Source: Eragrostis nindensis
Lineage: Eukaryota; Streptophyta; Magnoliopsida; Poales; Poaceae
DNA: 64,000 nt
Assembly: GCA_012490785.1 (NCBI GenBank)
Contig: JAAXCT010000792.1
Location: forward strand, 266,331-330,330
Direction: 5' to 3'
Shown here piece after piece: positions 1 to 13,067 of this stretch. How positions within the stretch are numbered: the first letter of the stretch is position 1; the number at the start of each line of letters is the position of its first letter. The notes beneath the pieces were generated by a model that did not search any database, was not told where the DNA came from, and was given only the letters and a program-made list of their open reading frames with translations. Made by a program: the position numbers and the translations under genes.

Positions 1-747
1 GCGAGAGAGGCCGTGAGGAGGTGAGGGGAAAGGGGGCAGGGGATCGAAGCGGGCAGGGCAGGGCAGGGCAGGAGGAGAGGGAGGGGGACGGCGACTGGGG
101 CCGTGTACGCGAGGGAGCGGGGCCAGGCCGGGAACCACCACCACGTTGCGCGCGCGAGTGGCCGAGCTGGCGCTGACCAATCCCAGCGCGCGCCACGCCC
201 CCACCAGATTTTTACTCGGTTTTTTCATCCCGCGACCGGCCGCCGCCGTCGCCGTCCGCGCCCGAAACTCCCCGCGACCGGGGTAATTCCCTCGGCCCTC
301 TCTTTCGGCGGCGTCAGTCGTGGAAAGTGAAGGGAGCCGAGGCCCGCCACGCCAGGTGTGCAGTGCGACAGTGCCAGTGCGTGCGGTGAGCCGTGCCCGT
401 GCTGGTACGGTGCCCGCGGGAGCGCGACGCGCGCATGTGGGCGGGCGGGCGGGCGTTGGGGCGGCGCGGTGAGCAGGGAGCGGGGCGGCGCGGAGGCGAG
501 CGGATTCCACCCGCGTGCTCTTCACCGCGAGAAGCCGAGAACGCATGTGGGCGGGCGGGGCCGTCACTTTCGGCGCGCTGCGGTGCGCCCGCTTGGGGGC
601 GGCCGGGCGGGTTCGGTTTGGCTGTGACTTTGGAGTATCGTTTTTTCGGCTGCTGTGGCGTGGGCCGTGCGACGGCGAGTGAGTTGGCTACCGGCGGCGG
701 ACGGTGACAGGGAATCTGATCCGAGGGGTGATCTGGAGATTTGGGCT
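1..747. other. GC-rich flank, no gene recognised
   Basis: Very GC-rich sequence without a recognisable protein. It holds a GGGCA pentamer run near 46-72 and two copies of a motif reading GCATGTGGGCGGGCGGG near 433 and 543. It could be the promoter or leader of a gene lying left of the window. The overlapping open frames on both strands are arginine, proline and alanine rich and look like compositional artefacts. Confidence 0.4.
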
Positions 748-750
748 TTA

Positions 751-3700
751 GACTATCCGCAACAGGGTACTGCAAATGATCCGCTACCCTTAACTTAATT
801 TACCGGATACCCAACCTGCAACCCGCTGCAACAGCGTCCTGTAAAGGACCCGGCATTGTCCAGGGTCCGGTGGGCGACCGCCAAATCTGGGGTGGCGACC
901 GCCGTCCGCCAAATCGCCGGCTCCGCCTCCCCGCTCGGTCGCGCCAGCTCCGCCTCCCCTGCTCGTCGTGTCGGCTCCGTCTCCCACTTCGCCGCCGTCG
1001 CGCCGCCTCTGCCATCTCCCCTGTCGCGCCGCCTCTGCCGTCTCCCCTGTCGCCGCCGTCTCCGGCTCCGCCTCCCTCGACGCGCCGTCTCCGCCCTCGA
1101 CGCGCCGTCTCCGCCCTCCCTCGACGCCGCGCCTCCCCTGCACATCGAAGGTACTTTTGCATCCGTGATATCTCGGCCGCACCTTGATTTGCTTCTTTGC
1201 TAATTGGCCCAACCCTGGCTTCATGATTGACGATTAGCTAGTGAACGTTTTTGAATGCTTTCAATAATCCTTGAATTGTGGCTGCTAGTGAACGTTCTTG
1301 AATGCTTTCAAGAATCCCACAGGCAACTGAACTGAAAATCATGGGCATCAATGTGTGATTTTATTATGATACTGTCTGACAGTAGCTCTGTTTCAAAAGA
1401 TGACTTTGCATGAACTTGTACTAGAGAAATAGATCTCTCTGCACCCCACCTGTGTCAAGTCAAATTTTGATTCATTTTGATCCAACTAGTTTCACTTAGT
1501 TTCTCTTTGTCAAGTCAAATTATTTACTTTTATGGCTATTTATTCTGGGAAGCATTTTTTCTGAACCTTTCTGTTACTGCATTTTTTCAGTTGTACATGA
1601 CTGAACTCTAGTTCATGCCAAAACTAGCCTGAGTTTCATTCAAGTGAAAGTGATAGAACTACTGAAATCAGTGAAAGTGAAAGAGAAACTACTACTCTGA
1701 GTTGCATTCATTTTTTAATGTTGCATTGCATTCATATTTGACATAACTGCTACTGTAATGGTTACTTTGATCATTGCCTTGTTACATACATGTGTGTTTG
1801 TGTTCAGCTTCAAAAGCTAGGTGCATTTTTCAGTTCAGCTATGTTTAGTCAACTGAATAATTTGATCTGGAATTGTATAGGCTTGAGATCATATCAGTTG
1901 GTAAGGGGCATGGAGAAATACAAGTTCTATTTCTGGGTCATGGTCTCTGTAAGGAGACTTCAGCTAATCACATGGATTTTGTAACATTCGTCACATACAC
2001 TGCCAGTTATTCCCACTGTTCGAAAGTGTCTAGCTACTTCATAGTTCCAACTGGATCTGTAACCTTTCTCATTCATACAGAGTTGTCTGGGTGCATTTTT
2101 CAGTGACATGCTATGAAGAGTTGTCTGATCAGGAACAGTCCCTGATATGTTCTTGTCTGAATAAAAGCTAGGTCCATTGTTTGTATGATCAGTGACAATC
2201 CTCATTCATTTATTTGTTTGCTTTCTTTTTGAATTACCACTACTGAAACTGCACTGAAACTGAAAGTCCATCTTTGCCTGCTACGCATATGTGCCTGTTA
2301 TTGCTGGACTGAAAGTGCATCTTTGCCTGCTACTCATATTTCAGTTCATAATTTCATTCATCTTTGTCTATTACAAATGTTGACTGCGTTTTCTCTTCAA
2401 CTATGTAGGATTCTTGTTGCTTGTAATGTAATGATGGCTACCTTGACATGAAATGTATATCTGTTTTTTCAGAAATGAAATGTATACCTGATATGCTGCT
2501 ATCTTGATATGTTTTTCCAGAATTTTGACACTGCCTGTCTTTTATGTAGGATGGACGATTATATTGCTGCCCTCCATGATGCATCGGTTGATATCTCTGG
2601 AGACAGCCTTGGTCATTTGCTTATACATGTCACAGAAGATAAAAACAGAGGTACCATTTGCTCATACAATTATTGTCGCAAAGATATGTATTGGAAGCAA
2701 CAATAAGATATGTATTTTATTCCTGAGAGAATTCAGTAGGACACATACATACATGTCTCAAATATGTGCTGTTACAATTATTCACCATACATGTTCAAAG
2801 AGGGAAAGAAAGAAGAACATCTAGATTGAACCATATCGCATTCAGTGGTGCTCGATGAGGTCCTTTTGAAGCTGGATATGGACAGCTGGGTCACGCAGCT
2901 TGTGATGTGCTGCCACAAATGCTTCCCTTTCGGCAGCAGTTCCCAATAATGGATTCACCAAGGTACCAATGTTGTCGAAGTTGGTATTGGTGGCATCAGA
3001 CTTCTCATCCTCGACAATCATGTTATGCATGATAATACATGCGGTCATTATATCAGAAAGATGCTCCCTGTCCCATCCATAAGCCGGCCCACGGATTACT
3101 GCCCATCTTGCTTGAAGCACTCCAAAAGCTCTCTCAATATCTTTGCGTGCACTCTCTTGCATAGCAGCAAAACGTTTAGTTTTCCTCTCCATGGGATGGC
3201 GAACAGACTTCACAAATGCTGGCCATTCAGGGTATATACCATCTGCAAGGTAGTATCCCATGTCATATGTTCGTCCATTGACAGTGAACTGAATAGGAGG
3301 TGTCTCTCCTCGGACATATGCCGAGAAAACAGGCGACCTCTGCAGCACGTTGATATCATTGCAGCTGCCTGGAAGGCCAAAGTAGGCATGCCATATCCAT
3401 AGATCCTGAGATGCTACAGCTTCCAAGATCATAGAGGGGTGCTTCCCGCGTCCAGTGAACATTCCCTTCCAAGCAGTAGGGCAGTTCCGCCAATCCCAGT
3501 GCATACAATCTATGCTACCAAGCATACCTGGGAAACCACGACTCTCACCCACTTGCAGTAGACGAGCCACATCACCAGGGGTTGGAGAACGGAGGTATTC
3601 CTTCCCAAAGGCAGTTATAACAGCACTGCAGAAATGATAAAGAGCTTCACGAGCAGTTGATTCACCAATTTGCACATACTCGTCAACGGCGTCTGCCGGC

Positions 3701-5059
3701 AAACCATAAGCAAGTATGCGCATTGCGGCTACCACCTTCTGCAAAGGACTCAGACCTAACAACCCAGTACAGTTTTCACGTTGCTGGAAATATCTGTCCA
3801 CAGAATGAACTCCATTAAGAATGCGGATGAACACGTGTCGCTTCATACGGAACCTGCAAGTTCGAAAATGTAAGCAATATGCACATATTCACATAAAAGA
3901 TATATTTCGACATGTCATGCTCTATACCTTCTACGAAATGTTTCAGGAGTGTACACGGGGTTGGCACCAAAATAATGCCGCATGATCCTTGCCTCTCCAT
4001 CAGCATGGTCTCTGGGGACAAGTCGTCTCACATGTATTGTGCGGTGGAAGGAGCTCTCTGCATCCATGGCAGCCACCATAGTGTCCATCTCTTCGCTGTC
4101 GTCAAGCAACTCATAATTCGGCTGATCCTCTTCAATCAAGAACCGAAGCAAGGTACAATCATCTTCTTCTTCTTCCAATGTTTGGTGCAGCCGTACCGAT
4201 CGATGTGGGATGTCCATTGTGCACAAGATTAGTGCCCTGCAAGCGAAACAAATTGAATCAGAGGCATGCGAAACAAACACAGTACACTAGAACACACTAC
4301 TAGGCATCTCTTCAGTCGGTACACCACGCAGTGCATGGAGTCGTTGGAGCATTGTTCTATGTATGTACTCAGTGGCACCCTGAACAAACTAAAGAGACGA
4401 GAGAGGCAGTTTGCTAGTATTTGTCATCGGCCTTAACTGAATGTTCACTGCAATAGACATATTCAGGATCGCTTTAGCTGACGTGCTTTGGTGATGATCA
4501 CTCTCACATCTTGCCTCTGATTCGCATGTACCCAGAAAATTTTGAAACTCAAGGAACACGAGGACAACGCACAAACACAGTTCTGTAGTTGCACAAAGGA
4601 TTGATTTTTTACTTGCACGAGCAGGATGAGGGCGAGCAGCGGAGATGAACTCAAAGCGCAAGCAAGCAATCGAACCATCCAGCAAGCAATCTCACCGTCG
4701 CGAAGGAGGAAGAAGGTCAGGGGCGCCGCGCCGTCCGCCGGCGTGCCCAGCCCGGAGCAGAGGCGCCCTGCCGCCGTGACGTCCACCGGCGTGCGGAGGC
4801 GGGAGGCGGGAGGCTGCGAAGCTGGAGGCGGGAGGCCGCGGCGCCGGAGGCGACAAGCGCGGAGCCGGAGCAGGGGCGCGCGGGAGGCGGGAGGCCGCGG
4901 CGCCGGAGCAGGGGCGCGGGAGGCAGCGGCGCGGCGGATGAAGGACGCGATCTCGGTCACTGCTGCGACGATTTTGATTTTAGGGGGAAGAATCTTTTAC
5001 AGGAGCCTAGGAATATTCTTTTAGAGGGGAAAGAATACCGGTCATTGTTGCGGTCAGTC
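751..5059 (-). mobile_element. PIF/Harbinger DNA transposon, full length
   Basis: The left end GACTATCCGCAACA and the inverted right end GACTGACCGCAACA match at 12 of 14 bases. Both are flanked by TTA (748-750 and 5060-5062), the usual three-base target duplication of PIF/Harbinger elements. Inside is a two-exon transposase gene on the minus strand. The left part (about 860-1145) is a GC-rich low-complexity block. An exon-like open stretch on the plus strand (about 2549-2651) is bordered by AG and GT. I could not recognise the Myb/SANT-type ORF1 that autonomous PIF relatives normally carry, so autonomy is uncertain. Confidence 0.85.
2842..4217 (-). CDS. PIF/Harbinger-type DDE transposase
   Basis: Two exons (4217-3928 and 3853-2842) join in frame across a 74-base GT-AG intron and give 433 residues, a normal length for plant PIF-like transposases. 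The three expected acidic catalytic residues are visible: Asp212 in GSIDCMHW, Asp263 in GSCNDINVLQ and Glu337 in RKDIERAFGVLQ. A conserved ACIIMHNMIVEDE block follows, and the protein ends in DLIEHH. The start at 4217 was chosen because a splice acceptor lies just upstream (about 4239), implying a leader intron. No stop or frameshift interrupts the frame, so the enzyme may be functional. It would bind the element ends in the nucleus and cut at TTA sites. The family call is firm; activity is inference. Confidence 0.9.
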
Positions 5060-5062
5060 TTA

Positions 5063-6408
5063 GAATGTTGAATTTACAGTTACCGGGCTGAGAATATGTG
5101 CCCAGTAAACGGTGGGCAACTTGTAGGCTAAATTGAGCACAATTTTCTTTTTTCTTGTGTCTTTCTTCTTTGTTTTTTTGATGTCGAATAAGAAGAAAAA
5201 CTAATTTCAATCCTCTCGCTAGCCCTTCATCGTGATCAGATCTAATCACGGCATAATAAATAAGGGGCCAAAGAATTTTATTTCATAGCAGCATCATTAT
5301 CCCTGTCTCGATGCCATTGTCCGTTAATCTGATTCTTCATGTCATCATGAAGTTGCTGATGTTGTCGCCGCCATAATCTTCAGCTGAGCAGCCATGAAGA
5401 GACAAGATTCACCCTACCTTATCGTCATCACCGGTGGGAAATAGAACAAAACTATATCCTCAATATCAAATAACTTGTTATGGAGAAGATTCGACCTTAA
5501 TTTATAACTCAATCTATTAAGATTTATTGAAGAAATAGTTCCTCACTCCATCCATCTGCCGGCGCATTGCCAGAAGCAAAAAAGAGATGGACCAACGATC
5601 ATGAAGACAAAAGCTCGATGACGCCTCTTCATAGCTCTTGGCTTGGCGGCGGGTAAGTTAAAATTCTAAAGGAATCCGCCGATACTGCTGGCGCTTGATA
5701 CAGTTTGTTGAATTGGCGGCGGTGTTTCTTCTTGTCCTCTTTGGCAGGGATTGTAATCTCGAAAAAAAACCGGAAAAATTGAAACCGACGAAATCGGATC
5801 GGTTACCGACAAAACCGACCAGCTACCAATAACGCTACCATACACAGGTTCGACATTCACCGATAACGGGACATCCGACGAAACCGAGCCGACCTGATAA
5901 ATCCGGTTAGCGTCCCTTTTGAAAACATAATTCGTTGGTCGCCGTTATCTTTGGCTGACGACGAAAAGCTGGACTAGTTCAACTAGCTCGGACAGGCCAT
6001 GCGTGAGAAGCAAGGCTTCTTGTTTGGTAGTAGTTGATTAATGGCATCACAGCCCACCAAACTTTGTTTCTGAGCTTGTTCGTTTGTTTAAGAGAGAGCC
6101 GTTTTCCGTTATTGGCTACAACAATCTTGGCTGGCTTTAAAAACTAGTTTAGTAGTTTCAAAAAAATAAAAAACCTCTTCGTTGTCCTATCAAAATCATC
6201 CTTGCCCAGCAAGATGGCTCACGTCATTCTTTTCCTTAATCTCTTTCTTCAAACATCCTAACTTCGGCGTAAAATAGCTCAAATAGGACGTTTTGTTTTA
6301 GACGTCTCGTTCTTTAACAAGTTGCACCTTAAATTATAAAAAGAAGTGTGTGAACTTCATTGAGATGATGAATCTACACGTGAGCCCCTGGAAAAAAAAA
6401 ACCCTAAA
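5063..6408. other. Intergenic, no gene recognised
   Basis: AT-rich spacer. The stretch around 5760-5900 is rich in ACCG and CCGA-type repeats with scattered inverted matches and may be a decayed transposon end, but no terminal repeats or target duplication could be fixed. No coding sequence is convincing. Confidence 0.4.
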
Positions 6409-6410
6409 TA

Positions 6411-6620
6411 CTTCCTCCGTCTCAAAATAATTGTCGTTTTAGCTCTCGGCACGGAGATTAAGAAAAGTTGGTAAAGGTAGGTGCGCAGAAAACGAGAAGG
6501 AGAGAGATAGAGATAGAGGTGTATTAGGAAGAGAGAAATGTGCATCGGGAAGTGAGAATGACAATTATTTTGGGAAAACTGGATGAGACTAGGATGCCAA
6601 GTAAACTGGGACGGAGGGAG
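6411..6620. mobile_element. Stowaway MITE (about 210 bp)
   Basis: The left end CTTCCTCCGTCTC and the inverted right end CTCCCTCCGTCCC are typical Stowaway (Tc1/mariner) termini and are flanked by TA (6409-6410, 6621-6622). Internal arms AATAATTGTC and GACAATTATT are also inverted. There is no coding capacity. Confidence 0.85.
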
Positions 6621-6622
6621 TA

Positions 6623-7934
6623 TCATCTCTTTCACTCTCTCAATAAAAAAAAAAGAAATATCATCTACTCGTTCAATTGTATTTGCTTTCGTGGTTTTAG
6701 TGTTATCAAAGAATATGAACCTTCGCGACGGCCGTAAAGGCCCAAAAGATAGTGACTACCACCAAATCAGAATCTAAGACAAGATAGATTTGAGTGCAAT
6801 ACCCGTTCAGCAAAGATAAGTGTTTTATATCAAGTCGGCAAATACAATGTTCACTTCTTTTACAATCTGCTCATCGTTAGTGTCGATAACTTCACTAGAA
6901 AAACATAACGCTGGTATTGGAGGTGTCAGCTAAGGTCCTTGTAGTTTATTATTTTTCGTGCAGTTTTAAACCATGAATCTATTTTCAAATTGTCTCTAGA
7001 TTAATTCCTTCATGAGGCATGATATATTTGAAGACGTATATACTCACTGGCAGTCGCGAAGCTAATAAGAGAGGGCTTGGTGCAACAATTATATGTACAC
7101 AGTACACTGCATTTCTACCGTATACTTCAAAGGGTAAAAAATCATCATAACTTTCTGGCTTCGTCTCTGCTCACGGGTGTGGCCGGACATGGTGTGCGCT
7201 TCGTGCGTGCCGACTTGGAAAACCTCACGGGGTTAGGGATTTTTTTCTGCTCGAAATCACGAGGTAGGTCAAGCGACCACGAACTGATGAGATGAGATTT
7301 TCGTGCCGCGCCCCGGGCGTATTCGTCGCAAAGTCCAAACGGGGCCGACCGACACTTGCCGTACCTCCATGCCCGGTGCATCCCTCGTGGACTCGTTCGC
7401 CTTGGCAACCTTGCTGTCCTCCATTTTTCTGCCTCCCTGAGCCACTCGCTCGCTCACACCACATCCGCAGATCCACTGCACCTGACCTGCGCCCCTCGTG
7501 AACCCCACCAACCGGGCCCCGCTGCCGCACCGCCGCAACACCGCGCCGCTCGGCCGCCTCCCCGCGCCGCCTAAGCCGCCTGGCGGACGCCGGCTGGGCG
7601 CCGGAGGCAGCTCCGCGTAGCGCGAGGGACAAGCGGCCGGCGAAGACACAAAGACCAGTCTCGTCCCGTCTCGTCTCGTCTCGTCTCAGGCACCAGGCAG
7701 AGGCGTCCAGTCCACCGGCCGCGGTTGGATTGGACTTTGTTTGCCCTTTCTTTTCCGGGGCGCGGTAGTAGACTTGACGACTCCACTGGGCTGGCTTGCC
7801 TGTCTGCGCATCTGGCGGCCTTCCCCATCGCTACTTCTCTTTTCAGCGCCGCTTTCCCTTTCCCCTCCCGCTCGCCGCTCCCGTTCAGGTTCGGCGGCCG
7901 TTCGGGACCCCTATCGACGCCGCCGCTGATCGAG
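6623..7934 (+). promoter_or_regulatory. Upstream region and leader exon of the ethylene receptor
   Basis: Upstream spacer becoming GC-rich toward the receptor gene. A short TCTCG tandem run lies at about 7661-7687. The sequence near 7800-7934 is pyrimidine-rich and ends at a good splice donor (GAG then GTACTG at 7935), so it is read as the 5' untranslated first exon. The transcription start cannot be fixed from sequence. Confidence 0.5.
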
Positions 7935-8448
7935 GTACTGCCCCCAAGCTCCCTCTTCCTCTGCCTGCCGTCGTGTTAGATCTGGTTGGTTTTCGCTTCT
8001 TTTGCTGATGATCCAGAGCGCGCGGCATGATTGGTGTGGGCCTGTTGGGGTAGATGGTTCCTTATTAGGGTAAGCGGCAGCTTGGCCGTCACGCAGCTCC
8101 GCGAGCGTTCACAGCTCCGATTGCTGCGGTGAGGAAGGCTTTGGCGTGGGGAGCGATTCGCTACTGTGCGTTGATGGAGTGGGGAAAGTGGGAGTGATTT
8201 TTTGGATGACGTGCTACTGCGATGCGGGTAACATGGGATGTGGCTTGGGAGGGAGTGCTGAAACCTTTGCTTTATTCGCCCGAAATGGAGGCTGCGGGCT
8301 GCTTGGGAATGGTTGGCAATCGTTCCATCTTGTGCGATTTTTACTCTCTATACTGTCTTGACCAAGTCTTGTTCTCGATTGCTACTTATTTCTTGTTCTT
8401 TGAATCGGGCGAGGGTACTAACCCACTCACGTATCTGTTCTTCTATAG
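7935..8448 (+). other. Leader intron of the ethylene receptor
   Basis: A donor at 7935 and an acceptor (TTCTATAG) ending at 8448 bracket a 514-base intron in the 5' untranslated region. It separates the GC-rich leader exon from the exon carrying the start codon. The open frames inside it are not supported. Confidence 0.6.
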
Positions 8449-8451
8449 GAA

Positions 8452-8478
8452 ATGTTGTGACAACTGATGCTATACTGA
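8452..8478 (+). promoter_or_regulatory. Two minimal upstream ORFs in the receptor leader
   Basis: Directly after the leader splice acceptor lie ATG-TTG-TGA (8452-8460) and ATG-CTA-TAC-TGA (8467-8478). The second stops ten bases before the receptor start at 8489. Peptides this short cannot encode function, but start-stop type upstream ORFs generally lower initiation on the main frame. The effect here is inference. Confidence 0.6.
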
Positions 8479-8488
8479 AGCGGTGTGG

Positions 8489-11400
8489 ATGGACGGATGC
8501 GACTGCATCGAGCCGCTATGGCCGACCGATGATCTCCTCGTCAAGTACCAGTACATCTCGGACTTCTTTATCGCGCTTGCGTACTTCTCGATCCCGTTGG
8601 AGCTCATCTACTTCGTGAAGAAGTCGTCCTTCTTCCCCTACAGATGGGTTCTGATCCAGTTTGGCGCGTTTATCGTTCTGTGTGGTGCGACTCATCTGAT
8701 AAACCTGTGGACTTTCACCACGCACACCAAGACTGTTGCTATCGTCATGACAGTAGCAAAGGTTTCAACGGCAGTCGTGTCGTGTGCAACAGCCTTGATG
8801 CTTGTTCATATCATCCCTGATTTGCTGAGCGTGAAGACGAGGGAGTTGTTCCTGAAGAATAAAGCTGAAGAGCTGGATAGGGAGATGGGACTGATAAGGA
8901 CGCAGGAGGAGACCGGTAGACATGTTAGGATGCTTACTCATGAAATAAGAAGCACGCTTGATAGGCATACGATTTTGAAGACTACACTTGTTGAGTTAGG
9001 TAGGACCTTGGGTCTGGAAGAATGTGCCTTGTGGATGCCATCCCGAAGTGGTTCAAGTCTTCAGCTCTCTCATACTCTGCGCCACCAGATTACTGTCGGG
9101 TCATCTGTATCAATTAATCTTCCTGTCGTCAATCAAGTGTTCAGCAGCAACCGAGCAATTATAATTCCCCACACATCTCCGTTGGCACGAATTCGACCTC
9201 TTGCCGGGAGATATGTTCCACCAGAAGTAGCTGCAGTGCGAGTACCTCTTTTGCATCTTTCAAATTTCCAAATAAATGATTGGCCAGAGCTTTCAGCGAA
9301 AAGCTTTGCAATTATGGTTTTGATGCTTCCATCAGACAGTGCAAGGAAATGGCATGTTCATGAATTGGAGCTTGTTGAGGTCGTTGCTGATCAGGTTAAT
9401 CCTCTGTCTCTTGCTATTGTTATTATGCATATGTGACGTCCTACGCTCGTGAATAGTTATCTTTCAATTAAGACTACAGGAAATTAAGCATAACGTAGTG
9501 AATAGCGGTTACTGGAATACCATCAAGTACAATGTAGTCAAATTATCTCTAGGTTCTTGTTTGGAATCTGAATATACCGAAACAAGCTACTCCCTTCGGC
9601 TTTTAACTGATTCTGTAAGAAAAACTTTCTTACTTTTAAAGAAATGAGCTAGAAATGTTTTCCTAACATCATCAATTAAAAACTGGTGGGACTAATAAGC
9701 TAAAAAATGGTTCCACTGCTTGTTTATCAATATCAGTGCCTTCCTAAAAAAATGTAATAAACTATCAAATTATTTTTCTACCAGATCTGTTATTCATCCT
9801 TTTGTTGTTTGTTTTGCAGGTAGCAGTTGCACTATCTCATGCGGCCATTCTTGAAGAGTCCATGAGAGCACGTGATTTACTAATGGAGCAGAATGTTGCC
9901 TTGGATTTAGCTCGAAGAGAGGCTGAGATGGCCATTCGTGCTCGTAATGATTTTCTAGCTGTTATGAATCATGAAATGAGAACACCAATGAATGCAATAA
10001 TAGCCCTTTCTTCATTGCTTTTGGAAACTGAGCTTACTCCAGAGCAGCGTCTAATGGTGGAGACAGTACTGAAAAGCAGCAACCTTTTAGCAACACTCAT
10101 TAATGACGTGTTGGATCTTTCCAAACTTGAGGATGGAAGCCTTGAATTGGAGATTAAAGCGTTCAATCTCCATGCTGTTTTCAAGGAGGTATGCATCATC
10201 AGCTTTCCCATTTTAAGTGTACATCATCAGCCTTCTGGTTGTCCATTATCTGCATGCATTTGCAGGTGACTGAAATTCCCTTACGCTCTTACAGGTGATG
10301 AGTTTCATCAAACCAATTGCAGCTATCAAGAGATTGTCTGTTTCAGTTATGTTGTCACCTGATTTGCCCTTGTGTGCCATTGGTGACGAAAAGAGACTCA
10401 TGCAAACTATTCTAAATATCTCTGGCAATGCTGTTAAGTTTACCAAGGAGGGGAATATCACGCTTGTAGCTTCTATTGTGAAAGCTGACTCTCTGAGAGA
10501 GTTCAGAAGCCCAGAATTTCATCCCACTGCAAGTGATGACCATTTCTATTTGAAAGTTCAGGTAAATATTCTAGACCAGCTTGTGCGCGTGATTAGTCTT
10601 GGGTTAGGCTATGAGCTCCGGTATTACCTTTGGATCCAGAAATAAAGATTCAAGATGATTTCCTTATACTACAATAATATTTTTTTGTTCACACCTCCAC
10701 ATATATGGCTGAATTTCTCCTGAACTTGGAGTTGGACACAGTACCACGATGAAATTCTTCATAGTTGTTTAGTAGGATACTTTTCTGAGAAAAGAAAACT
10801 CAAAGTAGCATGTGATACAAGTATAACAATAACCTACTGCCAATCACCGGATATGATCATTCATTGCATTGCATCACCAAACTCATCTGGCATTTAGATG
10901 CTTGATAGTCAACCTGTCTGTTTAGCTTGAATTCTGTATAGATCCGCACACAACTGTCCAATTCTTCTTATTAAGGGTACATAACCTGTGGTAATTGACT
11001 GCTTATCAGTTTTGCCTGTGGATATGGATAGCCTTGTAGTTGGCTGTGGAGACATGCTGTAAACTTTTTTATTGGCCTGTATGATATATTCTTGTATCTT
11101 ATATGGTGCAAGAGATTCTAGATAGTTCCAAGAAATCAAAGAAACTTGGACCAGTAATTGGACAACTAGCCTTTGAGATGTGCTTTCTTTTAGTCTGTTT
11201 TTACACCATTGTGTCATTTGTTGGCTCAGTCACTTTCTGTATCTTGTTCAAGTTGCTATTTAGTTACTCCCAGGGTCGTCGTAAGCCTAAACTGCATTAG
11301 TAAAGATATAAATAATTTTAGAAAGCATTAAACCAAATCCAAACAGTCAAATGGTGATAACACTTGGGTGCATATGCAGCACGTAATATAATTTTACTTA

Positions 11401-11931
11401 AATATGTGCTTGTTAGCTTTATCATTTGTTATTGCTTTACAGTCTCTGTTACTTTGCTATTGCAGGTAAAAGATACAGGCTGTGGTATTAGTCCTCAGGA
11501 TCTACCTCATGTATTTACAAAGTTTGCTCATACTCAAAGCGGAGGAGACCGAGGGTTCAGTGGTAGTGGTCTTGGCCTTGCCATTTGTAAGAGGTAGTTC
11601 AATGCTACAGCTCCATACATGTAGTTCAGGGCTCATTAGCGATATAACTCATTCATTCAAACCATAACTTGATGGCATCTAAAAAAACTATTTCAGGTTT
11701 GTTAGTCTCATGGGAGGGCACATCTGGCTTGACAGTGAAGGAACTGGAAGAGGCTGTACAGCTACATTCGTCATCAAGCTCGGTGTGTCCGACAATACGA
11801 ACATCTATCAGCAGCAGTTGATTCCTCTAGTCTGGCCAAGCAGTGTGGACTCCGATTCGTCTGGTCCGAAAGCACTTAACGATGGGAAAAGTTCTGCTTC
11901 CCTGAAATCTCGGTACCAAAGAAGCATTTGA
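8489..11931 (+). CDS. ERS1: Ethylene receptor, ERS type (subfamily I)
   Basis: Membrane ethylene receptor without a receiver domain. Five exons (8489-9394, 9820-10188, 10295-10561, 11466-11593, 11697-11931) give 634 residues. Cys4 and Cys6 are in place for the disulfide-linked dimer. Three N-terminal membrane helices follow, with Cys65 and His69 (VLCGATHLINLW) as copper/ethylene ligands. A GAF domain spans about 158-307. The histidine-kinase region has His353 in NHEMRTP, an AVKFTKEG N-box region, DTGCGIS and GSGLGLAI. The protein ends soon after the kinase, which separates ERS from ETR types. All subfamily I kinase motifs look intact. Known role: at the ER it represses ethylene responses through CTR1 until ethylene binds. 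Rice has two close paralogues, ERS1 and ERS2; I cannot tell them apart with certainty, so the symbol is provisional. Confidence 0.93.
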
Positions 11932-13067
11932 GCTATACCGTAAATGTTTGACGGCATAGCGCCAGGTAGTGACACGTTAGTCTTTTTCTCTAATTTTGCT
12001 CCTGGTCCTGTCATAGCTGCATATAATGTACAAATAATGTAAAGCAAATGGAGTGCAAACTGCGGCTATGTACCTGGGTGCGACCCTAACTTGATCATTT
12101 AATAGCATCCTGCCAGCGAACTGCTTGGTCTGGGGTGTGCGCACGCTCATGCGGTGACCCCCTATAGTAATTGCTTCTGTTGTAATCTCATTCTATTAAT
12201 CTTGTAAGACGAATATCAAACCATTGGTGAATTATACTGCGCCAGAATGCTGCAGCCCGCAGGGTTTGTCAGTTGCGTGAGAGCTTGGTCCACTTGTCAT
12301 TGTAACGTTTAAAGGTTCGTCAATGCGCACTTTTCTCGGTGACCTATGGCTTAAAGAAATAGCACATCTCTTCATTAACTAGTGTCTGAAAGATCAGTAG
12401 TGGGTGGCTTAATCCATGAACTGAAGAGTATTTTTTTTTATTTTTTGCGAGGAATGAACTGAAGAGTATTGCTAGCCGAGGATTTTATTAGTCTCAGTTA
12501 TTGATAAAAGGATAGATTGTTCGGTGGTTGATCTTGTATTCCGGTGGTTGATCTTGTATTCCCGATTGTATCCGTTTTGCTGACGTGTGAGTGAATTTGT
12601 AGCAAGTGGCTCCTTGAATTATGCCAACTCTAAATCGACTAACCATGTTTCGTCACATCAGCAATGCGTAAAATTTGCGGGTTTTTTTAGATGCACCACT
12701 GCTCCCCACCACACACATACGGCTAATGGAAGGTCTTTCCATTTTGAAAAAAAAGCATTCTTAATTATATGAGGTGAATATTGCGGGTGACAAATTTGGG
12801 GCTGTGTAACGGAATCCATATGCGTTGCCAAATGCAACCATATGAAAAAGATTGATTTGTGTAGACTACCGCAAGTCAATGTATACTGATATTAAACAAA
12901 ATTGCCTGGTTACTAAATCTTTTGGAAAATAACAGTTTCAAAATAATTGTCTGTTTAAATTTAAGCAAATATGTTTTTGCTTTTATAGTGAAAACCAAAA
13001 TGTAGTATAAGTTACTAGCGTATAATTGATTTTGTTAGTTTCAACAAGTAGTTTTAAAATGATGTCA
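11932..13067. other. Receptor 3' region and spacer
   Basis: Contains the receptor 3' untranslated region (probably to about 12200) and AT-rich spacer. A 19-base unit GGTGGTTGATCTTGTATTC is repeated in tandem at about 12521-12560. No other gene is visible. Confidence 0.45.

Noticed and set aside
790..1224. Overlapping open frames on both strands left of the transposase
   Set aside because: Arginine, glycine, alanine and proline runs from CCGCCG-type DNA; no domain, and equal openness on both strands.
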